The notes under the pieces were generated by a model. That model did no database searches. It was given only the letters and a program-made list of their open reading frames with translations, and was not told where the DNA came from. From Paramecium octaurelia (taxonomy: Eukaryota; Ciliophora; Oligohymenophorea; Peniculida; Parameciidae), in assembly GCA_905182995.1 (NCBI GenBank), contig CAJJDP010000013.1:248001-312000 (forward strand): a stretch of 64,000 nucleotides of DNA, given 5' to 3'. Position numbers and translations under genes: made by a program. Of this stretch, positions 39,601 to 50,588 are shown in pieces. The first letter of the stretch is position 1. Every line of letters begins with the position of its first letter.

Positions 39601-39958
39601 TCCTGATGGTATTCATTTTATTATTTATTATTAGATAAATATCTAAGTCTTATTCCTATGGTCGCTCCATATACAGTTATTGGAAATTATAAATTCAAGA
39701 TTAAGATTGCTCCAGGATCTTTGAAAAAAGGAAAAGGTAAATTTTATGCTAAATTTTCAAGCTGGAAAAGAGATTTTAAATTTCTTTTAGGTCAATAAAG
39801 ATATAACTAATCAAGAGAGATAACTTTTGAAAATGATAACAGATGAAGAAATTGTTCAAACTATGTTGCCAGGAGTTAAATTAACAGGAGTTGGAATGCT
39901 TCAAATGAAATAAAAAGAGAAGCAATTAAAGAAATAATAACCCAAAAAAAACAAATGA
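36626..39958 (+). CDS. nemf: NEMF/Tae2 (Rqc2)-type ribosome quality control factor
   Basis: 1,069 aa with five introns of 23-26 nt; the exon sum is exact. NFACT-N: RLTALDIMALVTELKQKLIG, KTYVFKF, FTMKFRKFLRSRRLESIEQI and DHTYYLILELYSQGNIILAD. Coiled-coil M domain around QMSRIQKLQAEQDEYIMKAG. NFACT-R: DIYMHADIYGSASTIVKNP, SAWWVHASQVSKSAPTGM and GSFMIYGKKNFIYPPRLEMG. A Q/K/D-rich low-complexity insert (bases about 38580-39560) precedes the C-terminal block APYTVIGNYKFKIKIAPGS and LPGVKLTGVGML. In the family this factor binds stalled 60S subunits, recruits Listerin and adds C-terminal tails. The start could be either of two adjacent ATGs. Confidence 0.93.
38815..38965 (+). repeat. TAA/TAG/CAA glutamine-coding repeat within the NEMF gene
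   Basis: Two low-complexity blocks (here and again at about 39360-39470) encode Q-rich linker segments in frame. Reading the other strand produces Leu/Phe-rich pseudo-ORFs that should be ignored. Confidence 0.7.
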
Positions 39959-40212
39959 GTTAAATAGAAATGTAATTAATTATGTAAATTAATAGTAATA
40001 ATTATCATATTTATTAATTAAATATTCTTTTTCTTTTTTCTTTCTCTTAATTTCTATATTTATAATAAATATTATAATAAAACTTTATCAATTCCTCATC
40101 AAAGTAAGACTTTTACTAATTCCAAGTATATATCTCTATTTCACTAATAGCAAACTTCACAATCTAAAATTATATACTACATATAATCATTTAATCTGCT
40201 TATGAAATATAT

Positions 40213-40899
40213 ATGAATACGGAGTCCTTGATAAGATCAGGCAATTACATTTGCTGCTAGATATTCAGAATAAAAACTGAGACTGATTACGTAATTTGTA
40301 GAGAAAAAAGCGCTGAATAATTAATTGAACTTTTTATTAATAATCTATCTATGAAAGTGAGTAACTATGCATCTAACTCAAATAACTTCAAACTTAGAAT
40401 TTTCTTGAAATCCTAATCTAAGGGGGAGTCATCATCTTTATATTCAATTTTAAACTCCCAGAAGTTCGTTTTTGGAGATGATGAAAAAAATCATAGAACA
40501 ACTAGACCTGTAATTCTTTATGAAGATACCTCAGATAGGTATAAGTCCACTACAAGTTCCTCAAGCTCTTCACATTTAAGAAAATTAACTCAAAGAATAA
40601 CATAATCAACTGATTCAGAAATAAATGCAGAAAACCCAATCTCATTTTATTAAATTCTTGATAGTTATAATGACTAATATCTAAATTCACATTTTAACAG
40701 AGATAGATATTATTCTCAAGAAAAGACGACTAAAAAAATTAAAAGGTTGTATACGGAACAAACTGAAATTGAAACAATCAAATAGAGGCCACTTAAATAA
40801 TAGTAAATTTACTCTTAAAAATAAAAGACCAAAAAAGGAATTGGCGTAAAATAAAAATTAATTAATTCTTGCAAAAAAAATAACAAGAAACTATTCTGA
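40213..40899 (+). CDS. Unrecognised Ser-rich protein
   Basis: 228 aa in a single intronless frame (229 codons with TGA). The N-terminus has ICCQIFRIKTETDYVI and the middle a Ser-rich segment (STTSSSSSSHLRKLTQ). The C-terminus is strongly basic with a Lys/Gln tail. An ATG 11 bp upstream stops at once, so 40213 is the likely start. No family is recognised. It could be a phosphoprotein or nucleic-acid-binding tail, but no motif supports either. Confidence 0.5.
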
Positions 40900-41562
40900 A
40901 TTTGATTTGTAATTTATTTATCATTTATTTATTAAATTTAATTCAATAATTTTGGTCTTGAAAGATTTTATTTGAATTTTATCTTTTTTAAGATCTTTCC
41001 AAATAATATTAACATAAATTAAATTCTAAATAAATTTACAAATAGAATAAAAATAAAAGATTCTCAAATTAGGAATATGACTTTATTAAAAGAATTCAAA
41101 ATACTGTTCAAAACTGTTTGTTGGATATATAATTTTGATACTGAATTTAAGTTAAATCAATAAAAATAATCAGTAATGATACTCAATATATTTTCACATT
41201 TAAAATTTAAAATAGAATCAAAGGATAAAATCAATGAGTTATAAAGAATCATTTTGGCTCATATTTGTTTATTAATTGTCTTATTTATTAACTATCAAAG
41301 CGATCATGATAATTGAGATTATGGAATATTTGCTTCTCAATTTAGGTTAAAATTTGGTTGAATATTAATTATAATTCTTTAAAGTAGATTACTGTGCCTT
41401 TTAAAAATCTCCTACTATCAGATAATGAAGTGAAAGCGACATTAAAATATTGATATATATATTTTAATAAAATTAATGTAAAATGATATTTAAATCTTAG
41501 AAATATTTCCTATATGATTTACGCAATTTATAATAATTTATAATATATTTGAATTATCTATA
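40900..41562. other. 663-bp intergenic stretch between convergent genes
   Basis: AT-rich with frequent TGA in all frames and no convincing ORF. This is long for this window, where most convergent spacers are under 60 bp. I see no tRNA-like cloverleaf and no repeat longer than a few bases. Confidence 0.4.
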
Positions 41563-44375
41563 TCACAAATCCTCAATTTTTAGATCTTCATCTCCTTAGG
41601 TCTGATTATCCTGTTAATCTTAAAAGTTATCCTCCTATTATTATTCTTTTTCATCTTATTAATTAGATTGTTCTTGGTTTTATTCTTTTTTTGAATCTGA
41701 TTCTGTTTCTTTTTTGCTTTATTGTTTCTTTTCTTCCTTCTTCTTTTTCTCTTCATCCTTTTCTTCTTGAGTCTTAAGTTATAAAATAGATAAATACTTT
41801 CTTTGGTTTAGGAATAGCTTTTAATTTTGTGTATTCTTCACTCACTTTATCTACTTTTTTCTTCAATTCTTCAATCAAGAATATTGGATCTTGATGCAAT
41901 TCTCTCTTTTCTTATTCTTCCACTTTGGATCTCAACCATTCTGTAGTGTTTGTAAGATGTCCTAAGAATTTGGCTTTTTTCTCTTCAGGAACCCAAGGCA
42001 TTGTTGAATTGAGAGCGCCTGCCTTCTTATGGAAATCTTTCAACTTTGTCACTGTTTCATTAATAGCTTATGGTCTAGCCTTAGCCTCATCCAATCTGAC
42101 TTAAATTGGTTTTAATCTATCTAATAAGAAATAAGAATTACAAAGTATTCAATTAAGTGTATTTGGTGTTGAATTTTTCAAAATCAGCTGTCCATGCCTC
42201 ATCACTATCAAGATATTCAGCATGTTCTTCTATTGTCTTTAAGATTTCAGTTCTTTCTGTTTCTGTTGATGCTTTTTAGAAATATTCGGCATCCTTTACT
42301 TCTCTGACTGTATAAATAAGAGATTCCAATTTGTTTTTAATTTCACTTAATTTTCTGCTATTTTCTTCAGCAGTTTCGAATTATTTAATAATCTTTTTTG
42401 AGTCATCTATTTCTTATTGATTTAATCCTAAGACAACATGATGAGTAGTGGTATAATTAATGGAGAAAGTGTGAATAATTTTTTATTTTTTAAATTTCGG
42501 TTCTTCAATGACAGGTTCTTCTATCTTTTATGGTTCCTCTGTTTATTAAGGTTCGTCAATTTGCTTTTCTGTTTCTTCAGATAGATCACCTTCTTCCCCT
42601 GATTCATTTTCTTTGGATTCAGTTTTATTTGTAGATTTAGCATTCTCTTATGTAGATGTTGTATTAGTTGCAGTAACATTAGGTTTAATTTCAATAAGTT
42701 TGATTTCTTCAACTTTCATTTCAGCACTCTCTAATTTAATAAATTCATGTGAAGTAGATTTAAAAGTAAGAGAGATTTCTGGTTTACTGAAATTGAGTTC
42801 TGTGGCATTAGTAATATTATTTAAATGATAGGACATTAATTTAGATTTTTAACCGTCCTTTTCCACATAAATGTCCAATATTAAATTCTTATCATATGTG
42901 AATTCTAAAGAACGAGTACTTCCATACTTCTTCTTGTATCCAAACAAAGAGAATTCCTTATGATAATCATCATCATTCACTCCTTTAATCTCAATTGAAC
43001 TACTGAAGCTAAAACCATCAGTCAACTAAACTGGTCTAACTTTGAATGAATGAGACAGATTAGCAGCATGGAATGCAGCACCAAATGCCATAGATTCATC
43101 CCCATTTAAATGTGTTCCCACTTCTACACTTCCAAAGTAATTAGCTAACACTTATTGGATTTTAGGAACTCTGATGCCTCCACCTATTAATTCAACAATA
43201 TTGATATCCTCTTTAGTTTTATTGCATTTTTCTAAGACGTAGCTAATTGGTTCAGTTAATTATTAAAGTCTATCTTCAAATAAGGATTCAAAAGTTGATC
43301 TCTATATTGATGTTGTATAATCTTCTCCATCAATCAAACCTTCCAAATAAACTTAAGTCTCTTTATTTGCTGACAATATCTCCTTGTATTTATTAGATGC
43401 CTTCAATAATTTATTCATAGCCTTGGAATTTGTAAATATTGACTTCTTTCCTTTTCTTGAAGGTTGATTATCGAATTCCCTTGCAAAATGATTTGCTAGT
43501 AAGATATCTAAAGATTATCCACCTGCATTTGAGATAGAATAGTCAGCTAGAACTTTTAAGGTTTCAACCTTTTTCTTTTGAGCATCAACAGCCTAGAATT
43601 CCACCAATGACACTTGGATATTATATGAACCTATGTTATAAAATAAAGCGGTATGTTTATTTTCATCTTATCGTTCAAGGGCGTAATACAGAGCAGCAGC
43701 TGTATTTTCATTAATGATTCCCAAAACTTCCAATTCTGCTAATTAAGCGGCTGATTTTAAAGCTCTATAAAAAATATTTAATATTAAAATTACGATCTCT
43801 AACTTATGTTCCATTCACTTGGCACTGTCAATACTACATCTTTAATTTAGATTTGATGGTTGAAATCTACTAACTTAGCAATAAATTTAAGAACCATTCC
43901 TGCTAATTCTTCAACCTTTACAATCATAGTGTCTTTTCCTTCTACCTATACACCATCTACTTCAAAGGCAAATGTTCCTTCTCTCTAAAATCATTTGATT
44001 TGCATCTTTACCTCTTCAATCTCTATTTTAAAATCTTCATAGGACTATTTAGAAATTTCTACTAACTTTTGGTCATTCGCTAATGCTCCTAAAAATTTGT
44101 TTAAGAATGTAAATGTATTCTTAGGTGATTTGGATTTCTTAGAAGCACCATCACTCTCATATAATCGCTCCTTGTTATAAAATGCAATCTTAAGCTTAGA
44201 TAATTGATCATACAGCATTTTCTGTTTTACGTTTGCTTGTAGTATTCTCAATGATTGTGAAAGACTTGCCTGGACTTATCAAAACCGCCTTGATGAATTC
44301 AGATCCGAAATCAATTCCCAATACAGCTCCATTGGCAATGATAGCTAGTAGGCAAAGGAGTAAGTATTTTATCAT
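41563..44375 (-). CDS. hyou1: ER Hsp70-like chaperone of the GRP170/HYOU1 family
   Basis: About 900 aa with several small introns. The signal peptide MIKYLLLCLLAIIANGAVLG leads into the Hsp70 phosphate-1 motif GIDFGSEFIKAVL. Further ATPase motifs include NENTAAALYYALERQ (adenosine region), YSISNAGGQSLDILLANHFA and ELIGGGIRVPKIQQVL. The long acidic insertion (ESGEEGDLSEETEKQIDEPQ) and helical C-terminal domain (PWVPEEKKAKFLG, TTEWLRSKVEEQEKRELHQD) are typical of the GRP170/Lhs1 subfamily, nucleotide exchange factors for BiP. The C-terminus ends KIEDL, not KDEL. Upstream in-frame ATGs exist, but the signal-peptide ATG is the best start. Confidence 0.87.
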
Positions 44376-44747
44376 TAATAAAATCAATAAATATTCTAGA
44401 ATAATTTTACGATCCCTAATATACACGTGTATATTGACACTCTATCTGTTAATTTACCTTGAATCTTTTAATAAATTGTTTAATTAGTATATAGAAATGA
44501 TGCTATTGAATACATAATGCCTTTATTCTTCAAAATACCCTTTATATATTATAATATATATAAAATATTTAAATCCTCATTTTTCTAAATGACTAAATGG
44601 AAGAATAGTTTATCCATTCAGGATCGTTTTGGCTAACTTTCTAGATTATATTTCAGCTAACCAGATAATATTTCTGATTTCTTATCCCATCAAATTCAAA
44701 TATGCATAAAAAACTTGAAATTATAGGATAAAAATGACTCCATATGA
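44376..44747. other. Intergenic or unresolved 3' region
   Basis: The first part (to about 44560) is AT-rich and upstream of the GRP170 gene. The part at 44560-44747 has coding-like patches on the minus strand in changing frames but no model that I can close, so it may be 3' UTR or a missed terminal exon of the next gene. Confidence 0.3.
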
Positions 44748-45410
44748 TCACTGTCCATTAAAAGCAAGGGGTGTATCTTTTGCATTCATCGTCACACTTA
44801 ATTTCATCAAGGGTTCTAATTTAATATTATTTAATACTTACTTTAAACATTAAACTCCTTTCTTTTTAATGTATCAGGCAGATCCTTCAATAAATCTCTA
44901 TAATTGTAGCAACCCTTTTCTGCTTCTATTAAAGCATCCAAGGTCATCGCTTATATATATAACTTCTCAAAATCAATGTACAAATTCCCTTTGTTGAGGA
45001 TAACTAATTTCTTGTTGTAAATGTAATCAGATCTCTATCCCCAATTGGATCATAAATCACTTGCACTATTTTCAAATCTGCTTAAAATTTTATAATTCTA
45101 ATAATTACTCTTAAGAGTTTGGCATCAACTATAATAATATTCCATTGCCATACTACAGATTCACAATAAGAATAAAAATCTACTTACCAAATTTTCTTTA
45201 AAGAATGTTTTAATATATTCTGGTTTCATTTCACTAAAAAAATTCTGAATTTCGTTTAATGTCCTTTTCTCATACAAATTTTCAATATATTACTCCAAAA
45301 TTTCATAAAACACATTTCTATTGATCTATCAATCAAAACATTGCTAGTTAAGCATCTCCCTCCAGCAACTCGACATTTTTAAGTTCAAGAAACAAACATA
45401 ATGGATCCAT
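44748..45410 (-). CDS. Unrecognised protein with four tiny introns
   Basis: A 185-aa model; introns of 22, 31, 26 and 26 nt leave an exact coding length. The start is MDPLCLFLELKNVELLEGDA, followed by helical YEILEQYIENLYEKRTLNEI, a hydrophobic strand NIIIVDAKLLRVII, then DYIYNKKLVILNKGNLYIDF and an acidic-basic C-terminus. No family is recognised. The frame of the third intron region is the least certain. The start codon lies inside the last exon of the upstream gene, giving a 26-nt overlap in a different frame. Confidence 0.42.
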
Positions 45411-45795
45411 ATTGCTGAGAAAATTTCTCTATCAATTTTTCTTTAATCCTTCTAACATATTTACTACTTGGTAGATCATAAAACGACACCTATTCTTACC
45501 TTTCTATTCCTTGTGTCAAATGGAACAAATACTAAATTAGATTCCTGTGGATTATGCATTTATATACTCGAATTCGTCCACTAATTTCTATTTCTTTCTC
45601 AATATTGAAGTTAGTATCTAAGAATTCTCAGCTTATAAGCAATTCTATTTTCACATTTCTTAATACTTTATAACCAGTTTCTTCCAAGAATTATTTCAAT
45701 TCTGGAATTGAAGCACAATTCTTTATTTATTAATTTTAAGCGTCAAACAAAAAAACTAGCTCTTACTCATCTTATTATAGCCTCTGCATAGTCAT
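45385..45795 (-). CDS. Unrecognised 121-aa protein overlapping the next gene
   Basis: Two introns (22 and 23 nt) give an exact 122-codon frame. It begins MTMQRLQQDEQELVFLFDAQ, continues IPELKQFLEETGYK, then a coiled segment LRKKQKLVDEFEYINAQS, and ends YVRRIKEKLIEKFSQQYG with a short hydrophobic tail. The helical, charged composition is convincing as protein, but I cannot name it. Its stop (45385-45387) lies within the first codons of the downstream same-strand gene. Confidence 0.45.
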
Positions 45796-46219
45796 TATCA
45801 AGATGAAAAAAACAAAGATCCATAATTTTATTTTTATTTTTAAATTAATTTATTTATAAAAAGAACAAATAAGTTTTTCATCCTTCTAATTCAAGGTTCC
45901 ATATCGTTGCTGGCGTTAGTTGGCAATCCTCCTAATTCAAGGCTTAAAATCGCTATTTGAATTATTTTAACTAACATGAAGTATATTATGTACTATTTTT
46001 AAAACAGCAATAATATTCTATTTTCAAACTATAATATTTATTAAAAGCTCCATTTTTATATTTACAAATAAAAATTATTAGCTTAAACATTATAATGAAA
46101 AATATAAATTTTTATAATTAATGTTTTTTATATTAATATTTACTCAAAAAAGAAATTATTAGATAAAATTTGAAATCAAGAATAGAGTTCAAAATCAAGA
46201 GTAAAATCATAATATTTAA
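45796..46219. other. Intergenic with an imperfect 16-bp direct repeat
   Basis: A spacer between divergent genes. TCCTTCTAATTCAAGG at 45881-45896 recurs as TCCTCCTAATTCAAGG at 45927-45942 (one mismatch, 46 bp apart). These are among the few GC-containing, non-simple repeats in intergenic DNA here and could be paired regulatory sites. No coding frame is seen. Confidence 0.4.
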
Positions 46220-46393
46220 ATGCTCAACAGGTTGATTTTCCTAGTAGCACTTGTGTCCTAACTCTCTCTATAAATCGGATAAATTGTAAGTATTATTAAA
46301 TAATACATGATTTAATTACAATAAATTAGTAAAAAAATTATTATTTCAAATAAATTTCTATATATATAATCCCCCCTAGATATAGTGAATTGA
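46220..46393 (+). other. Possible orphan signal-peptide ORF
   Basis: A 57-codon ORF that begins with a strong secretory signal peptide (MLNRLIFLVALVSQLSLQIG) and then degenerates into AT-rich low-complexity residues before TGA. It could be the first exon of a lost secreted-protein gene, a tiny secreted peptide or chance. It sits just upstream of the aminotransferase ATG. Confidence 0.25.
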
Positions 46394-46436
46394 TATTAAC
46401 TTTTAAAAGATATTAAATATCTCATTAAAATTACAC

Positions 46437-47731
46437 ATGCAGTGTCTCAAAATTATAAGGAACTTCTCTTTATGGTCCTCTGTACCCCTTGGATAATTAG
46501 ATCCTATTTTTGGAATAGTCGCCTAATATGAAGCTGATAATTCTCCCTAAAAAGTCAATCTAGGAGTCAATACTTATAGGGATAACAATGGAAACCCAGT
46601 TGTTCTAGAATCTGTTAAAAAAGTAACATTGTATTCATCAATTAGGCTCTACAAATAGTTCGAGAAAAAAAATTAGATAACGAATATCCCCCTATAGAAG
46701 GCCTATAGTCGTTCATCGAGGCAGCTATAAAGGTTGGATATGGGGATGCTTACTATGCAAAAAATAGTAAAAACATAGCAGGTTGTTAAGTACTAAGTGG
46801 AACAGGAGCTGTTAGACTGGGGTTCGAATTTTTAAATAAGTTCGCCCCTTCCGGTACCAAAGTTTATGTCCCCAATCCAACTAAAAATACTCATCCAGTC
46901 ATAGCTTAGATGGCAGGATTATAGTCCCAAGAGTATCGGTACTTTGACCCAAATACAAGACAAGTTGATTTCTAAGGGTTATCAGAAGACTTGTATTCTG
47001 CTCCCAATGGGTCTATAGTATTATTACATGCTTGTTCCCATAACCCAACTGGATGTGATCTTGAGTTGTTCTAATGGAAAGAAATATTGGATTTAACTAA
47101 GAAAAAATAAATTCTTCCTTTCTTCGACATGACTTACTAAGGCTTTACCAGCGGAGATCTGGAAAAAGATGCTCAAGCCATTAGATTGTTTACAGAAGCA
47201 GGAGTTCCCATCATTTTAGGCCAGTCATTTGATAAAAATATGGGCTTATCTGGTTAGAGAACAGGATGTCTAAGTTTAGTATGCTCCAATGAAAAAGAGA
47301 AGCAAATTGTTGTTTCACAGCTTAATCTGATTGCTAGATCCCTTTGGTCGTGTCCACCAGTTCATGGAGCTCGAATTGCAGAGACAGTACTTAACAACCC
47401 AGAAATATATCAATTGTGGTTAAGTGAAGTAAGAATAATGGCACAGAGAATTAAAAAGATGAGAGAAGGCTTTACAAAAGCCTTAAAAGACTTTGGTTCC
47501 CCTCATGATTGGTCTTACATCTCGAAATAATTTGGAATGTATTCATTAACAGTATTATATATATATAAATTCCATTAGGGAATTGCACCTTAGTAAATAA
47601 AGGAGCTAGTAGAGAAATACCATATTTATTTGTTAAGTAATGGAGGTATCTCTTTTGCTGGATTGAATGACAGTAATATCAAGTACGTGGCCAAGGCTTT
47701 CCATGAAGTGACAAAACACACGATAATATGA
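46437..47731 (+). CDS. Aspartate aminotransferase, probably mitochondrial
   Basis: 414 aa with two introns (23 nt near 46621-46643 and 27 nt at 47552-47578) and an exact exon sum. A basic start [17 protein letters not shown] suggests a mitochondrial leader. Conserved blocks appear in order: [86 protein letters not shown] with the PLP-binding lysine (DKN), and a C-terminal [10 protein letters not shown]. It interconverts aspartate and oxaloacetate with glutamate and 2-oxoglutarate. The PLP loop reads SFDKN where many homologues have SYAKN. Confidence 0.92.
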
Positions 47732-47793
47732 ATATAATTATTATTTGTTAATTTAATAATAAATTATATTATGTATTTATAATTAAATTACAA

Positions 47794-48506
47794 TCAGAAT
47801 TTCCCCCAATTCTAAAATGGGTCAAAATTAATGTTAATACTCATTTATTTCTCCTAATTTGCATTGCTAATTTATTCCTATTATTATTATTATTAATCAA
47901 ATTATTATGCTTATATGTCATTAATAAGAGATGGTTATTGTTATATTTAGGGAGGTTATTCATCTAAAATGTTGATATTATCAAATTCTTTATATTTATT
48001 AGCATTCCCTTTAGGTTGTTGATCTTGATTTTGTTGAAATGGATTATCAAAGCTGATGAATTAATTATTTAATTAGACAGGATTATTGAAGTCTTATCTT
48101 AATTAATCTTTCTATTTTATTTCATCTTAATTCAATAAACTTATGGTAGATTGAATATTGGTTTGTTTAGGAATAGATTATTCAAATGGAATCTTAAAAT
48201 CAAAGTTCAAATTTTATTATTGATAATTAAATTATGGTATACCAATTGAAGAAGGAGGGTAGTTTGGAGTATAAGGGGACATTTATGACTAAACTTATCC
48301 GATTTATATTGGATTCAGCTAAATATTTAATTAAGATATTTCATTAATTCCATTTTAAGGTATGCCTGCTACAATAGGAGAAAGGCTACTATTTGATTTA
48401 TTTTACTATTAAGGTACAGGTTAAAGTTGATCTAAATTCAATTCACTATTTTAAAAATTGTTTGATTTTTCCAAAGAATTTTATCTTAAGAAAAATAGAT
48501 TTGATG

Positions 48507-48562
<56 letters not shown>

Positions 48563-50547
48563 TATTACTATTATTACTATTATTGCTATTATTATTATTA
48601 TTCGTCATTATCCTCAGGTAAACATGACATTCTCTCAACAGCAATTTTCTAAATTAAACTTTAGAGCAATTCTGAATATTTTTATATTAGTGATTTCCCT
48701 ATATTTAATTCTATTATATAAGGCAACAATTAAGGAAGCAATCTTGTTACAATTTACTAATTTTTTACTAATATTTACTTCATAATTTAGGTGCTATAAG
48801 AATGATTTATAAATTTCTAATAGTAGCTATGCTTAAATCTTGGTAGGGGCTGTCATTTTTCTAAATTTTTCTAATGTTGGTAATATATTATCTGAAATCG
48901 AAACTTTATCAAATATATGCTAAGTTTTGCTCAATACTTGTAATGCCAATAGATTAACCTCCTTATTGGATGAATCTAAACATAATTATAGTAATCTAGG
49001 AAGAATCTTAAATTTAATATTTTGGATACCTTATTTTTTGTGTATTAATATTCTATCTTTTCCATTATCATTTAAGTTTAACTTAGCGCAACTTCTTATA
49101 GTTTGGCTACGTCAGACTCAAAACATTTAACATATAGTGGAACTAGATGCGCTTATATTTCACTATCAGGTATTTTTATCTCATAAAATTGTTTAATGTT
49201 TTAAACCAAACAATAAAGAGCTTGAGCAGGCATACTTGGAAGACCAGAAACCTTTTTAATATTATTCCAACACAATCCAATATATTTCTCTTAAATAGAT
49301 TAATCTGGCATTTTAGAAACATCAATCGCGATGAATATTACATGTTACATCAATTTTTCATTAGTTATCAAAGGCATTATATTTGGTAATATATTTTTGA
49401 CAATTACTTACCTTTCAAACTCATAAATATGACAAATATGTACTTTATAAATGCTTTTTGATATCTGTTTGAGTAAAGCAGCCTACTACTCAGCATCGAA
49501 TTATTGAAATTATCTAAGTGAATGCATCAATCTAATCAAAGGGTCTAAAAAGAATTCATGATGATAGATATCTATAATCGCAGGTCTTTAGCTTAATTCT
49601 TTACTGAGCATCTTAATGATAAGGTCTTTTAATGATTGATCTTGAATCTAAGAAAAAAAGGGGCTTTTTTATATAAATGGTAATAGGCAATCAAAACTAG
49701 ATGAATATTAAGTTATGTGAGATATCTGAAATAAAGTCAAATCTTTCATTCCTGTTAATTATAATCTGATTAAACCTGTCAATCTACAATAATTTATTAA
49801 ATAATTACATCAATCCCAATGAAAAGATATCTGATTAATATGATCCTAATGATGGATTCAAAGTTAATTCTGGCGCCATATATGCTAAATCTGGATATAG
49901 TTATAATTATTTATCGTAAGACTTAGGGATTAAATCTATATCCACATTGATGGAATTCCCCATCGGATTGGGTTAACTGAAAATGAATCCTCCTATCTTA
50001 ATTTGAAGTCTACAATTACTTTGACTTTTCCTTCTGTTGTCACATAGATATTATCTGGAGAAAGATTTAGATGATTTAATTTTGCATCATTATGTAAAAA
50101 GCTTAATCCTTCAATAATTTACAACATAATTAACTTTACATCCATAATGCTACATGAGTTTAATTTGTCATCTAGATGTAAAATGGAATTGTACTTTTAA
50201 TTATAGAATTTAAGGTTCCAATGACTTTCTCAGTCACGCAAACAATTCTTTTATGATCTTCTCCAGGTGGTTCAATTACGGAGAGAATACAAGGATGTCT
50301 AATCGAAGCAAGCTTTTCTCCTTCTCTTCTTAAAGTGGCATATATCATGTCTCTTTCCTTTTCATTTTTGACAAGCTTATGCACACTTCGTTTATCAAAG
50401 ATAAAAACAGAGAACTCTTCTTTATGCTTCTTAGCATTATGAACTAAATAGATTCTAATTTTCATTACTTTACCATAATGAGTTTTAGCCGCCAGTCAGA
50501 TATGGTTTTTTGTCTATATCATAATTTTTAATCCATTAATTTCCCAT
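47794..50547 (-). CDS. SCYL2-like (SCY1 family) pseudokinase
   Basis: Start MGNQWIKNYDIDKKPYLTGG, then a 25-nt intron joins NSLW to QIHNAKKHKEEFSVFIFDKR, matching the glycine-loop-to-beta3 region of SCYL2. RHPCILSVIEPP and GLSFLHNDAKLNHLNLSPDN follow. The catalytic HRD aspartate is replaced (HLN), and the DFG position reads DFK, consistent with a pseudokinase. LAYMAPEL, a HEAT-repeat middle and a Q/N-rich tail with repeated short NPF/DPF motifs (DNPFQQ, FDPFQNWGKF) follow. SCYL2 acts with clathrin and AP complexes in endosome-TGN traffic; DPF/NPF motifs bind adaptor and EH domains. Intron boundaries in the HEAT part were not all resolved. Confidence 0.75.
48498..48610 (-). repeat. PolyQ-coding repeat in the SCYL2-like gene
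   Basis: An ATT/ATA-rich plus-strand microsatellite is, on the minus strand, an in-frame run of about 35 glutamines written mostly TAA and TAG. On the plus strand it looks like polyIle or polyTyr, which is not coding. Confidence 0.75.
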
Positions 50548-50588
50548 AATAATAATTAATATTTATAAACAAAATGATAATAAGAAAT

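Noticed and set aside
48393-48785. Plus-strand polyIle/polyTyr ORFs
   Set aside because: They are antisense to an in-frame polyQ tract of the SCYL2-like gene; no other support.
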